This document shows positions 24,525 to 34,059 of a stretch of 47,796 bases of DNA, piece after piece; position 1 is the first letter of the stretch, and every line of letters starts with the position of its first letter. The DNA comes from Kiritimatiellota bacterium. Lineage in GTDB: Bacteria; Verrucomicrobiota; Kiritimatiellia; RFP12; UBA1067. The DNA lies in assembly GCA_009778475.1 (NCBI GenBank), contig WRJS01000015.1, positions 1 to 47,796 on the forward strand, in the 5' to 3' direction. Under the pieces are notes generated by a model that was not told where the DNA came from, searched no databases, and was given only the letters and a program-made list of their open reading frames with translations. Made by a program: the position numbers and the translations under genes.

Positions 24525-26150
24525 CTAAAAACTCCCGCCCGTCGAAGGCGGCGGCAGCATCTTCATCATGATGCGGCGGAGGAAGCGTTTGAGGCCGGTG
24601 TGCTGGATGGCGGAGATGACGCGCTCGGTCTCGTGGCGGTAGTGGGCGTAGAGGAGCTCGGCGCGGGCGTGCAGTCCGGCGGCGGAGATGGCGCTGATGA
24701 GGCGCAGGCGCCCGGGCACGTCGCCGTCCCACACCGCGCCCAGCGCGTCGCGCACGGCGGGGTGGTCGCTGGCGCAGGCGGCGGCGAGGAAGATGGTCGG
24801 GCGCATGGCGAGCAGGTCCGCGGCGCGGCCGGGCATGGAGCGGAAGTCCTCGATGTCGTCGCGCAGCTGGTACGCGACCCCGGCGGCCTTGCTGAACATG
24901 GAGAGCTGGAAGCAGGTGGCCTCGTCCACGCCCGCGGCGTGCGCGCCGGCGAGGACGGCGACCTCGAAGGCGGCGGCGGTCTTGCGCTCGTAGATGCGCA
25001 GGACCTCGGCCTCGGTGACGGGCGCGGGCCTGCGGCAGAAGGCGAGCTCCTCGCCTTGGCCGAGGCTGAGCTCGCGGTGACCGCGGGCGGCGGTGAGGAT
25101 GACGGCGGCGCGGGTGTCGCCGCTGAACGCGGAGGAGGCGATGAGGCGGTAGCCCTCGCCGAGGAGGTAGTCGCCGGCGTTGATGGCGGCGGGGACGCCG
25201 TACTGCTTGTGGACGGTGGGGACGCCGTAGCGCTCGTCGTCGCTGTCCTCGATGTCGTCGTGGATGAGCGAGGCCTTGTGGAAGCATTCGACGCCGACGG
25301 CGGTCTCGCGGATGTTGGCGATGTCGCCGCCCGCGACGTGGAAGACCGTGGCGGTGAGCATGGGGCGCCAGCGTTTGCCGCCGGTCATCATCCACGCCAG
25401 GCCGATGCGCTGGGCCTCGGTGGCGGGCGCGCCGAAGAGGGCGTTGAGCGAGGGCTCGGTGAACCAGTGGCGGATGTGCTCGGAGACGCGCTCGAGGTCG
25501 GCCTGCCCGCCGCCGCCGGGCGTTTGCTTTTTCAGGCGGAGCGTCGCGAGCGCGGCGTCCGCGTCGAGGGTGGTGCGCGTGCAGCCGTCCGTGAGCAGGG
25601 GGATGCCTTGGCCGGGGATGGCGTGCTCGTTCATCAGCGGGAAGATGCGGCGCAGGGAGTCGAGGCAGCCCACGCCGATGACGGCATCGACCTTGCCGCT
25701 GGTGAGGAGTTTGCTGACGACGGTGGTGCCCTCCGCCACGAGGGTGACGTAGCCGAGGCGGTCGGCCTCCGCCTGGAGGGCGCCGATGGCGCAGCCGCCG
25801 CACTGGGCGCAGATCAGCCCGAGGCTGTCGCGCTCGGCGCGGCAGACCTCCGTGTCCGCGAGGCACTGGGGCAGCAGCAGCAGGCGGCGCTCGCACGGCA
25901 CGCCCGAGACCACATCCGCCCACAGCGCGTTGTTCAGGACCAGCGTCACATACGGCAGCTCGTCCGCGGCCATGCCCGCGCTGACGGCCGCGCAACGCGC
26001 GTGGGCCGTGAGCTCATCCGCCGTCAACGGCGGCACGAGGCGCTCGCGCGCGATATACTGCGCGACGGCACTCTCCAGCGCCGCACGCCGCGCCTTGTCT
26101 TGCGGGACGGTCAACCGCTGCGTCATCTGTTCTGACAGATTTTTGTCCAT
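24525..26150 (-). CDS. DUF116 - polyprenyl synthase fusion
   Basis: A 541-aa two-part protein. Residues about 65-200 form a cysteine-rich DUF116-type domain (Cys96, Cys103, then CAQCGGC at 114-120, Cys162, Cys190), which may hold a metal or iron-sulfur site. Residues about 220-530 are a trans-isoprenyl diphosphate synthase, with the first aspartate motif HDDIED at 297-302, GGKRWRP at 257-263, and the second motif DDIED at 431-435. It should condense isopentenyl diphosphate units into a long prenyl chain for quinones or carrier lipids. The role of the DUF116 part is unknown. It is the first gene of a putative operon with the ResB-like and CcsA proteins, which fits a link to respiration. The start has only a weak ribosome binding site (AGTGG). 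Confidence 0.88.
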   Translation of the reverse strand: MDKNLSEQMTQRLTVPQDKARRAALESAVAQYIARERLVPPLTADELTAHARCAAVSAGMAADELPYVTLVLNNALWADVVSGVPCERRLLLLPQCLADTEVCRAERDSLGLICAQCGGCAIGALQAEADRLGYVTLVAEGTTVVSKLLTSGKVDAVIGVGCLDSLRRIFPLMNEHAIPGQGIPLLTDGCTRTTLDADAALATLRLKKQTPGGGGQADLERVSEHIRHWFTEPSLNALFGAPATEAQRIGLAWMMTGGKRWRPMLTATVFHVAGGDIANIRETAVGVECFHKASLIHDDIEDSDDERYGVPTVHKQYGVPAAINAGDYLLGEGYRLIASSAFSGDTRAAVILTAARGHRELSLGQGEELAFCRRPAPVTEAEVLRIYERKTAAAFEVAVLAGAHAAGVDEATCFQLSMFSKAAGVAYQLRDDIEDFRSMPGRAADLLAMRPTIFLAAACASDHPAVRDALGAVWDGDVPGRLRLISAISAAGLHARAELLYAHYRHETERVISAIQHTGLKRFLRRIMMKMLPPPSTGGSF

Positions 26151-26457
26151 GCGCCAGCCACTTGAAGATTCATAATCTCACATAGAGGTCTATAGAGTAG
26201 CACAGCGTAGCGCCGAAGTACACAGGATTTTGTGTAATTATCGTGTTTAGCAATAACATTGTTACATACGGGATACGCCCTACGCTACTGCTTTCCGCCC
26301 CTTCGGGGCTAAGAAGAATGTACTAATGTTGAGTAAAAACGCTATAGCCCACGTGCCACGGAAGCACGAACCTGACTACGCGGCGGCTGTATGCGCCGCG
26401 CAGGGGCAAGCCCCTGCGTTAAAAGCGTCGGCAAGCCGCCGCACTCCATCCGGGACA
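26151..26457. other. Intergenic region between the giant gene and the prenyl synthase
   Basis: No gene seen. It holds the probable promoter of the prenyl synthase operon in its AT-rich left part (a weak TTCGGC-17-TATAGA on the minus strand). It also carries inverted copies of GTAGC/GCTAC near 26194 and 26282, and the perfect hairpins GCCCC-TTC-GGGGC and CGCAGGGGC-AA-GCCCCTGCG (about 26398-26417). None is followed by a T-run, so a terminator for the giant gene is not proven. Confidence 0.45.
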
Positions 26458-29400
26458 CTAATACAGGAGAATCAGCGTCCCCTGCTGTGTGGTGAGGTAG
26501 AGGTTACCGCCTTGTTTGAGGATCTGCCACTTGCGGCCGTCGGTGAAACCTTCGACAGCGGGGATTCCGGTGAAGCCGTTGAGGGCGGTGGCGATGAGGT
26601 ACTTGCTGCCCCCTGGCTCGGCGGAGGCCGCATTGGACGGGACAACCGTCAGGCCCGTGAGGTCAACTGCGCCAAGGGTGGTGAAGGTCAGCACGTCGCT
26701 GATGCCGGGACCCTCAACCGTGACACGGTAAACCGAGCCGGGGCCGAAGGTGATGTTGTCGAGCGTGAGCTCGCCGACAGCGCTGTCACCGGCGGGGCTG
26801 ATGGCGGCGCCGTCGCCGAGTGTGCCGTTGGCGAGCGTGCCATTGCCGGTGACGGTCAGGCCCGCGCGGGGGGCGCCGCCGAGGTCGAGCGTCGCGCCAA
26901 GCGCGACGTTGAACACCGCGCCGTCAAACGTGTCGTCGCTGATCGTCGTGCCGAGCCGCCATTTGGCGACGAGGTAGCGCTGGACGGCATCGCGCTCGGC
27001 CTCGGGGAGGGCGCGGTCGAAGACGATCTGCTCGCCGATCTGGCCGCGGAAGTCAGCGCGATTGGCGACACCGGAACGCTGGCCGATCATGAAGCGGGAA
27101 TCCGCAGTGTCGAGGTCCCCGCCGAGGGTTCGCGTCCCAGTCGAGGGTTCAGCGGCCGTGCGCCAGAAGGCGATGTCCCGCGCATCCGCGTGCAGGATGC
27201 AGAAGACATCCGGGGTCCCGCTGGGGGTGATGGTGTTGATGGCGAGGTCATCGCTGTATGTGCCGAGGACCGTGGTGCTCGTGCCCGCCGCGTTCGCGCG
27301 GTCGCCGAACTCCCAGAGGCGGCGGGTCGATCCGGCGCCGAAGGAGACGATAGCACCTTCGTTAAGATTATCGTGCCGGGCGAAGACGCCGAAGCTCGTG
27401 CGCGGGGCGGCGCCGGTGATGCCGAGGTTCGAGGCGCTGGCGAGGCCTTCGTTGTTGTCGTCAATGCTGATCATGGGCAGGCCAGCGACGGCGTAGGAGG
27501 CCGCGTCGGCGGCGAGCAGCGGGGCGATGAGGCTCACACTGCCGTTGACGATGCCCGAGGAGGCGTCCATGCCGCCCTGCGTGCCTTTGTTCCGCAGGCT
27601 GGTGAGGCGCCCGAAGCCGTCAAGGGTGACGGTGGACGCGTCGGAGGGGTCGTACCACACGACGGGGTTGAGGCGCGCGACGGTGTCCGCGCTCGACCGG
27701 GAGGCGAGGACGACCGTTCCTTCCTCGATCGCGAAGGGCAGGGTTTCCCCGGAGGTCTCCGAGGCGGCCAGGTACTTGGCGGCGATCGCGGTGTTGAGGG
27801 CGGTGATCTCTTGTTCGGTGAGGGTGCGGTCGAAGAGGAAGATCGCGCCGTACTTGCCCCTGTAGGTTCCGGTGCCGCGCCGGGCGATGCTGAACGGCGC
27901 GGCGGCGGTGCCCATGTCGGCGGGCCAGGTGGCGGTGAGCGTCTCAATCGCCGCGCCCGCGCTCATGCAGCGCCAGGCCTGGACGCCGCGCGCGAGGTTG
28001 CCGCCGTAACCGTTGGCGCCGGCGATGAAGGTGAGCTGGTCAACGGCGGGGATGGGGCTGGTGATGTCCGTGTCGCGGCTGCTGCCGAGGCCGGAGACGT
28101 AGGTCTTGCTGGACTCGTTGCCGATCTCAAATGAGGCGCCGTTGGCGCCGGAGCCGATGCCGATCACGCCGCGGTTGGTGTCGCGGGCGATGAGTGCGAC
28201 GAGGGTGCGCGGCGCGGTCCCGGAGAGGGGGACGTTGGCGGCGGTGGTCATGGTCGCGGTGGCGGTATCCACCTGCAGGATGCCCGCGCCGAGGGGTGAG
28301 GGCGAGCCGGAGCCCGTGAGGTAGCGCGGGCCCGTGCCGTTGTTGTAGGGGATCGCGTCGAGGTCGTCGCCCGCAGAACCTTTGTTGCGGAGGCGGGTGA
28401 CGCGGTCGCCGTTGAGCTCGACGGTGGATGCGTCGGCGGGGTCGTACCAGATGACGGGGGCGAGCAGCTGGATGATCGTATCGGGCGGGATGGGGGCGGC
28501 GGGGACGGCGGAGACGGTGATGGTGCCGGGGCCCGTCTTTGTAATCGCGGGCGCGGCGATCGCGCCGTTGAGGATGCCGCCGTCCTCGATGGTGACGGGG
28601 TGGTAGTTGGTGTGCGTCGCGCCGCCGAGGTCAAGGGTGCCGCCTGTGATGCTGAGGGCGGAGTGGGGCGAGAGCGTCTGCGGGCCCGCGCCGAGGCGCA
28701 GGGTGCCGCCGGAGACGACGGTGGGGCCGGAGTAGGTGTTCTCGGCGTTCAGGGAGAGGGTGCCGCCGCCGGTCTTGGTCAGGCCGCCGGGCTCGGAGAC
28801 GCCGAGGGTGACGATCGCGGTGGCGTCCGAACCGCCGCCGCCCGCGAGGGTGACGGTGGGGTTGGAGGTGTAGCCGAAGCCGGGGTTGGTGACCTCGAAG
28901 CCCGTGACGTGACCCGCCGCGCGGTCGATGTGCGCGATGGCGGTGGCGTTCGAGCCGCCGCCGCCCGAGAGCGTGACGGAGGGAGGCGCGATGTAGCCCG
29001 CGCCGACCGCGTTGACGGTGAGGGCGGTGACGCCCCGGCCGATGGGCTGGCGCAGGGGGACGTGGATGCTCCGCACGAGGCCCTCGGCGATTTCGACGGT
29101 CGCGCCGCCCGCGTAGATGCTGGCGCTGAGCGGTGCGGCCGCGGGGGCGGGGACGTCGAGGAGGCGGCCGGAGGCCACGCCCACGGTGTTGGTCACGCGC
29201 AGGGTGCCGCCGTCGAAGTTGACGTAGGTGTGGGTCAGCGCGCCGGCGCGCAGGATGCGGTTGATCTGCGGGACGGTGAGGCGGCCGCCGTTGCGGATGT
29301 TGATGCTCGCGGTCGCGTCCGTGCGGTCGCCCATGTTGATCGGGCGGTCAACCATCGCGTCGGCCGTGCCGGTGACGGTGAGGGTGGCGTTGCCGCCCGC

Positions 29401-32400
29401 GCCGCCGTTCTCGAGCAGGGTCAGCGGGCCGTAATGCTCGAAGGTGCCGCCCTCGAGGTGGAGGAGGGCCGTCCCGGGGCGGCTCATGGCGATGTACCCG
29501 CCGTAGGAGTTGCCGACCGTGCCGCTGGCGGGGACGCTCTCGCGCTGGCCGTTGAAGATGAAGCGGCCGCCCGTCTGGCGGATCATGCCGATGCCGGACC
29601 CCTGCGAGGGCATCTGCACGCTCCCTTTCATAAAGAGCTCGCTGTCGTCGTCGATCTGGGCGTAGAGGTGCCCGTACATTCCCCATGCGCTGACGTTGCC
29701 CGCGCCGCCCGTGTCCGTAAAGCGGCTGTTGCCCGTGAGGTAGAGCGCACCGGCGCTGGAGGCCGGGGTGTTGGCCGCGCCGTTGCCGCCGCCCACCATC
29801 TTGTGCGTGACCTGCGCGTTGTCGCGCAGTTCCAGGATGGTTTTGTTGTCGCCTTGCGCGAGGCCGAGCGAGGACTGCGTCCCTTGGTTGTAGCCCCGCT
29901 CCATGCCGGTGATCTGCGCGTCGTCGCAGAGGATGTTGGTGCTGACGCCTTGGAGGTAAACGTGGGAGGCCACGGGACTCCAGGTGGTGGTCAGGGTCGC
30001 GCTGTTCGAGAGGATGAGCGTGCCGCCGTTGTTGCGGATGTCGCCGACCGGCGACGCGATGTGCGCGTCGTCGATGACGAGCGTGCCGGGGCCGGTCTTG
30101 ATGAATTGACCTTGGAAGGGGGCGCCGATGTTGTCGGTGAGGAATGCGGTTTCGCCCGTGCCGACCTCGACTTCAAGGCGTTGCCCGTCGCGGGTGGCGG
30201 AGGTGAATGCGCCGCTCTCCGCGAACGCCTTGATGTTGGCGGAGGACCAGTTGCCGTTGCCGTCCGCATAGACGCGCACACCGCTGGCGGCGTGCGGGAG
30301 CGAGAGCTTGTTGATGTCCGGCAGACTCCCGACGTGGCGCAGACCCAACAGGGCGTTGGAGACGACGGTCGCGCCCGCATAGGTGTTCTGCGGGTGCATG
30401 AGCAGGCTCATGGCGGCGCTGCCGCCGCCGTGGACGAACAGGCCGCCCGGGCCGGTGATCTGCCCCGAGAGGTTCTTGCTGTGTTCGCCGTCGGCCGTGA
30501 GGCGGAGCGTGCCGGGGAGGGCGATGTCAGAGGTCAGCACGTTGATGTTGGTGGCGGTGCCGCCAGCGGTCGCGGTGATCTCCGCGTCGTCGGCCGGGAT
30601 GACCGTCCAGTGGACGGGGATGCCTTGGTTGTACAGGATGAGGCCCGCGCCGCTGTCGATGACGATCTGGCGTGAAGGGTCGTTCGGCTCCAAGATGGTG
30701 GCGGGCTGATGGAGGCCGATATGCCCCTGCTGGACATGAATGGCCATACCGGCCGGGGCGTTGCTGACAACGCTCCCGTTGGCAAAGTAGAGAGGGCCCG
30801 CACCCGTCTTGGCGAGCTTGTGCCCGGCAAGGTCAAGCACCGCCTCGGCCCCGCGGAAGTCCCAGCGCGATACCGCGCCGAAGGTGGTATCGCCCGTGAG
30901 CGTGACGGTCGTGGACTGGAAGGTGTTGTACTGCGAGAGGGGGCCGTTGTTGGCGATGGCGCCTATGCCGCCCGCGCCCGCGCCGATGGCGGTGACGCGG
31001 TTGGGGAGGGTGATGCCGTTCGCCGTCAGCCCGGCGCCGACGTCCAGCGTCGCGCCGTCGGCGATGGCCACAGGGCCCGTGCCGAGCGAGGCGTTGTTGC
31101 CGATACTGAGGATGCCGCCGAGGATGTCCGTGCCGCCCGCGTAAGTGTTCGCGGGCGTGTTCGGCAGGAGCAGGGTGCCGGGGCCGTCCTTGGCCAGCCT
31201 GCCCGCGCCGGAGAGCGGGGCGTGGAAAGCGTCGGACACGCCGGGGGGCGTGGCGACGGTGAGCGCGCCCGCAGCAATGACGGTCGGGCCTACGAGCGTC
31301 GCGCCGCCCGCGAGGGTCACGTCGCCGAGGCCATCCTTGATGAGCGAGACGGTGGCGCCGGGCAGGCGGGAGAGGGTGGCGTTGACGGTGAGGGGCGCGG
31401 CGCTGTCGTTGCGCAGGGAGAGCGTCGTCGCCTGCGCGGCGACGGACTGGCGCCACTTGGCGACGAGGTACGCCTCCACCGCCTCGCGCTCGGGGTCGGT
31501 GAGGGTGTAATCGAAGAGCAGCACCTCGCCGATCTGGCCGCGGCAGGTGGAGGCGCCGGCGTTGCGGTGGCCGAGGTTGAGCGGCGTGTCCGCCGTGTTG
31601 AAGCCGGACGCGCGGGAGTGGGTCAGGATGTCCGTGCCGTTCAGGACGCAGAGCATATCCGTCGGCACCCCGTTCACGCCGCTGACGAAGGATGCCACGA
31701 TGGGGGTGTGGATCGGCACGTACTGTGCGCCGGTGAAGTCGCGGTCGCCGCTGAACGTCCCGAAGCGGAAGACGGTGTCGCTGTAGCAGTAAACCTCGAA
31801 GGCGCGGCCCGAGGATCCCGAGCCGATTGAGGTCACGGGCCCTGTGCCGGGCTCTTTGCTCTGCACGGCGATGAGCGTGCGCGGGGCAGTGCCGGAGATG
31901 CCCGTTGAGGCCGCGCTCAGGAGCCCCTGATTGTTCACGGCGAGCTTAAGCATGGGCAGTGCCGCGTGGGACGCGCCGCCCGTGGCGTAGAGGGGTGCGG
32001 CAAAGTTCGGCGGCACCACCGCGTCGTGCGTCGCGCCGAGCGTGCCTTTGTTCGCGAGGCCGATGACCGCGTTGCCGCTGAGCGTGACGGTCGCCGCCTC
32101 CGAGGGGTCGTACCAGATGATCGGGTTCAGGTTCGAGATGACCGTGCTGTCCGGGATGGCGGGCGGCGTGGCGACCTGAAGCAGCGGCATGAATGCGCCG
32201 TCCTGCGGCGCGGCGCCGATGGTGAGCGCGTCCGCACCGGCGGCGATGGCGAGCGCGTTCACCATGAGCGTCTTGCCGTTGAGCTCGACCGTCGCGTCGT
32301 CGCCCGGCACGGTCTGCGTGAGGCTGAAGAGCCGGGTGGGGTTGGCGGGCAGCTGGATGTGCCCGCCCGCGCCGACGGTGTCGATTTCCGCCTGAATCAT

Positions 32401-33801
32401 CGCGCCGTTGGGGAGCGTGTCGCCCTTGGTGGCGACGCCCTGCGTGGTGAGGGTCACCGGGGTCAGCCCGTTCACAGGGTCATAGGTGGCCGCGCTGCCG
32501 TTGAGCGTGAGCCACGGGCCGACGGGCCCTGTGGGGTAGCCCGCGATGAAGATGCGGTTGACGGCTGTGCCGGCGCCGGGCGCAGTGATGGCGAAGGGGC
32601 CGCCCGCTAAACCTGCGAACGTCACCTCGGAGACCGTCGGCGCGTCGTGGATCGTGAGCGCGATGCCGCTGTGCGCGTGGACGGTCGGGAAAGCCGTGAT
32701 GAAGCCGTCCGTCGCGGAGGGGTTGATCACGAGGGCCGCGCCTGAGGCCATCGTGATTTGCGCGGCGCTGCCGACGGCGTTGGTGGTGTCGAAGCCGAGT
32801 GTCCCGGCATCGATGGCGATGACGCCCGTGAAGGAATTGCTCCCGGCCAGCACCCACGTGCCGGCGCCGTGCTTGCGGATGCCGAGCGTCCCCGTGCCGG
32901 TGTAGATGGGGCCGGTGATGAAGGCGGGGGCGGCGGAGTCGCCGAGGAGCGTGAGCGTCTGCGACGAGTTGTTGCTGTTGTAGATGGGGCCCGTCCACGT
33001 GAGCGGGCCTGTTCCGGACTGGTCGATGCCGGCGCCGTAGCCGAGGGCCGCCTCGCCGCCGTTGAGGAGGAATGCGTAGCCTGCGGTGTCGCCTGTGCCC
33101 GTGTAGCGCAAGACGGAGTTTCTGCTCGGCCGGATGGTGCTGATCGCGCCCAGGCAGGAGGGCTGCCCGGCGGGCGCGAGCTTGTGCGCGCTAACGGTGT
33201 GACCGTAGGTGATGCTCATGTCCCGCACGAAGGCATTGCCCGCATAACCCAGGATGACGTCGCCGGCCTTGGGCGACCCGCCTGTGCGCCACAGCTCGAG
33301 CCCGGTCGAAGTCCCGCCGCTGGCATCGACGATCTCGGCATGGATCGCGAGCGTGCTTCCGGCGTTCGCGCCGTTGTCGAGGTGGTTGGTGTCGCTCGCG
33401 GAGGTCATCCCCAGCTGGCCGGGGCCGTTGATGGTGAGGTTGCCGCCGTCCGCGCCGAGGCCCGCGCCGCCCCCGTTGGAGATGGTGAACCTCGCGCCGG
33501 CCGCGATGGTGATGGTCGCGTCCGCGCCATTGATGGAAAAGATGCTCTTGACGGTGTGGCTGGCGCTGACGGCAACCGTGGCCGTGACCCCGTCGAAGAT
33601 GGCGACATCCGCCGTGCCGTTAGGCACCGCGTTGTCCGACCAGTTCGCGGCCGTGAACCAATTGCCGTCGCCGCCCAGACCTGTCCATGTGCGGTCTGCC
33701 GCGAATGCGCGGGGCATGAACACGGACACAACGAGAACCGAACATACGGCGATGCCCGCCGCCTTTACAACCGATTGAATCCCACCACTTAAACGTTTCA
33801 T
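26458..33801 (-). CDS. Giant secreted beta-strand-repeat protein with ConA-like modules
   Basis: A 2447-aa exported protein. The signal peptide ends near AFA-ADRTW, followed by the N-terminal module TWTGLGGDGNWFTAANWSDN, typical of autotransporter-associated repeat proteins. Three such repeats are clear (GAGTWVLAGSNSFTG about 320, GPGTLLLPNTPANTYAGGTD about 880, GGGTLSLNAENTYSGPT about 1690). Three ConA/LamG-like modules start with a phrase like IIWYDPSEAATV (about 562, 1784 and 2050) and end with GEVLLFD/EQIVFD-type strands. Two GxGYxxPPxVT glycine-rich units sit near 1590-1660. The C-terminus GRKWQILKQGGNLYLTTQ is shared with the next gene. There is no autotransporter beta-barrel and no PEP-CTERM or LPXTG signal. 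It is likely a beta-helical surface or released adhesin or polysaccharide binder. AGGAGG precedes the ATG. Confidence 0.85.
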   Translation of the reverse strand: MKRLSGGIQSVVKAAGIAVCSVLVVSVFMPRAFAADRTWTGLGGDGNWFTAANWSDNAVPNGTADVAIFDGVTATVAVSASHTVKSIFSINGADATITIAAGARFTISNGGGAGLGADGGNLTINGPGQLGMTSASDTNHLDNGANAGSTLAIHAEIVDASGGTSTGLELWRTGGSPKAGDVILGYAGNAFVRDMSITYGHTVSAHKLAPAGQPSCLGAISTIRPSRNSVLRYTGTGDTAGYAFLLNGGEAALGYGAGIDQSGTGPLTWTGPIYNSNNSSQTLTLLGDSAAPAFITGPIYTGTGTLGIRKHGAGTWVLAGSNSFTGVIAIDAGTLGFDTTNAVGSAAQITMASGAALVINPSATDGFITAFPTVHAHSGIALTIHDAPTVSEVTFAGLAGGPFAITAPGAGTAVNRIFIAGYPTGPVGPWLTLNGSAATYDPVNGLTPVTLTTQGVATKGDTLPNGAMIQAEIDTVGAGGHIQLPANPTRLFSLTQTVPGDDATVELNGKTLMVNALAIAAGADALTIGAAPQDGAFMPLLQVATPPAIPDSTVISNLNPIIWYDPSEAATVTLSGNAVIGLANKGTLGATHDAVVPPNFAAPLYATGGASHAALPMLKLAVNNQGLLSAASTGISGTAPRTLIAVQSKEPGTGPVTSIGSGSSGRAFEVYCYSDTVFRFGTFSGDRDFTGAQYVPIHTPIVASFVSGVNGVPTDMLCVLNGTDILTHSRASGFNTADTPLNLGHRNAGASTCRGQIGEVLLFDYTLTDPEREAVEAYLVAKWRQSVAAQATTLSLRNDSAAPLTVNATLSRLPGATVSLIKDGLGDVTLAGGATLVGPTVIAAGALTVATPPGVSDAFHAPLSGAGRLAKDGPGTLLLPNTPANTYAGGTDILGGILSIGNNASLGTGPVAIADGATLDVGAGLTANGITLPNRVTAIGAGAGGIGAIANNGPLSQYNTFQSTTVTLTGDTTFGAVSRWDFRGAEAVLDLAGHKLAKTGAGPLYFANGSVVSNAPAGMAIHVQQGHIGLHQPATILEPNDPSRQIVIDSGAGLILYNQGIPVHWTVIPADDAEITATAGGTATNINVLTSDIALPGTLRLTADGEHSKNLSGQITGPGGLFVHGGGSAAMSLLMHPQNTYAGATVVSNALLGLRHVGSLPDINKLSLPHAASGVRVYADGNGNWSSANIKAFAESGAFTSATRDGQRLEVEVGTGETAFLTDNIGAPFQGQFIKTGPGTLVIDDAHIASPVGDIRNNGGTLILSNSATLTTTWSPVASHVYLQGVSTNILCDDAQITGMERGYNQGTQSSLGLAQGDNKTILELRDNAQVTHKMVGGGNGAANTPASSAGALYLTGNSRFTDTGGAGNVSAWGMYGHLYAQIDDDSELFMKGSVQMPSQGSGIGMIRQTGGRFIFNGQRESVPASGTVGNSYGGYIAMSRPGTALLHLEGGTFEHYGPLTLLENGGAGGNATLTVTGTADAMVDRPINMGDRTDATASINIRNGGRLTVPQINRILRAGALTHTYVNFDGGTLRVTNTVGVASGRLLDVPAPAAAPLSASIYAGGATVEIAEGLVRSIHVPLRQPIGRGVTALTVNAVGAGYIAPPSVTLSGGGGSNATAIAHIDRAAGHVTGFEVTNPGFGYTSNPTVTLAGGGGSDATAIVTLGVSEPGGLTKTGGGTLSLNAENTYSGPTVVSGGTLRLGAGPQTLSPHSALSITGGTLDLGGATHTNYHPVTIEDGGILNGAIAAPAITKTGPGTITVSAVPAAPIPPDTIIQLLAPVIWYDPADASTVELNGDRVTRLRNKGSAGDDLDAIPYNNGTGPRYLTGSGSPSPLGAGILQVDTATATMTTAANVPLSGTAPRTLVALIARDTNRGVIGIGSGANGASFEIGNESSKTYVSGLGSSRDTDITSPIPAVDQLTFIAGANGYGGNLARGVQAWRCMSAGAAIETLTATWPADMGTAAAPFSIARRGTGTYRGKYGAIFLFDRTLTEQEITALNTAIAAKYLAASETSGETLPFAIEEGTVVLASRSSADTVARLNPVVWYDPSDASTVTLDGFGRLTSLRNKGTQGGMDASSGIVNGSVSLIAPLLAADAASYAVAGLPMISIDDNNEGLASASNLGITGAAPRTSFGVFARHDNLNEGAIVSFGAGSTRRLWEFGDRANAAGTSTTVLGTYSDDLAINTITPSGTPDVFCILHADARDIAFWRTAAEPSTGTRTLGGDLDTADSRFMIGQRSGVANRADFRGQIGEQIVFDRALPEAERDAVQRYLVAKWRLGTTISDDTFDGAVFNVALGATLDLGGAPRAGLTVTGNGTLANGTLGDGAAISPAGDSAVGELTLDNITFGPGSVYRVTVEGPGISDVLTFTTLGAVDLTGLTVVPSNAASAEPGGSKYLIATALNGFTGIPAVEGFTDGRKWQILKQGGNLYLTTQQGTLILLY

Positions 33802-33874
33802 ATTGACCTGCCTCCTGTTTCAGACCAGCCCCGACGGACTGGATATCATTCAATACTATTCACACATTCACATT

Positions 33875-33904
33875 ATGTTATCCTCAAAGAGGTAATGGTG
33901 TCAA
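33875..33904 (-). promoter_or_regulatory. Promoter of the first giant gene
   Basis: On the minus strand a perfect TTGACA (33904-33899) is followed after 18 bases by TAACAT, with the spacer ending ACCTCTTTGAGGA. The element at 41186-41215 before the second giant gene has the same layout and nearly the same spacer. Confidence 0.65.
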
Positions 33905-33998
33905 GCCGCATTGCGCGGAAAAAACGTTTTTCGGGGGTCGGCCGAAATTGCGGCCAAGCGAAGGATGACGGGGCAACGAAACAGGCCGGGACAATGAA

Positions 33999-34036
33999 GA
34001 CTGCGGGACTGCGGCAAATGAGCCCGTCCCGCAGTC
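33999..34036 (-). terminator. Hairpin between the two giant genes
   Basis: A perfect 11-bp stem, GACTGCGGGAC (33999-34009) with GTCCCGCAGTC (34026-34036), has a 16-base loop and lies 24 bases past the stop of the second giant gene. It lacks a proper T-run, so it may only stabilise the 3' end or terminate with a factor. Confidence 0.4.
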
Positions 34037-34059
34037 CTGTAGTTCCGCCGTCCCCATTC

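Noticed and set aside
26398..26417. GC-rich palindrome as terminator of the first giant gene
   Set aside because: Stable 9-bp hairpin but no T-run on the minus strand; kept only as part of the intergenic description.
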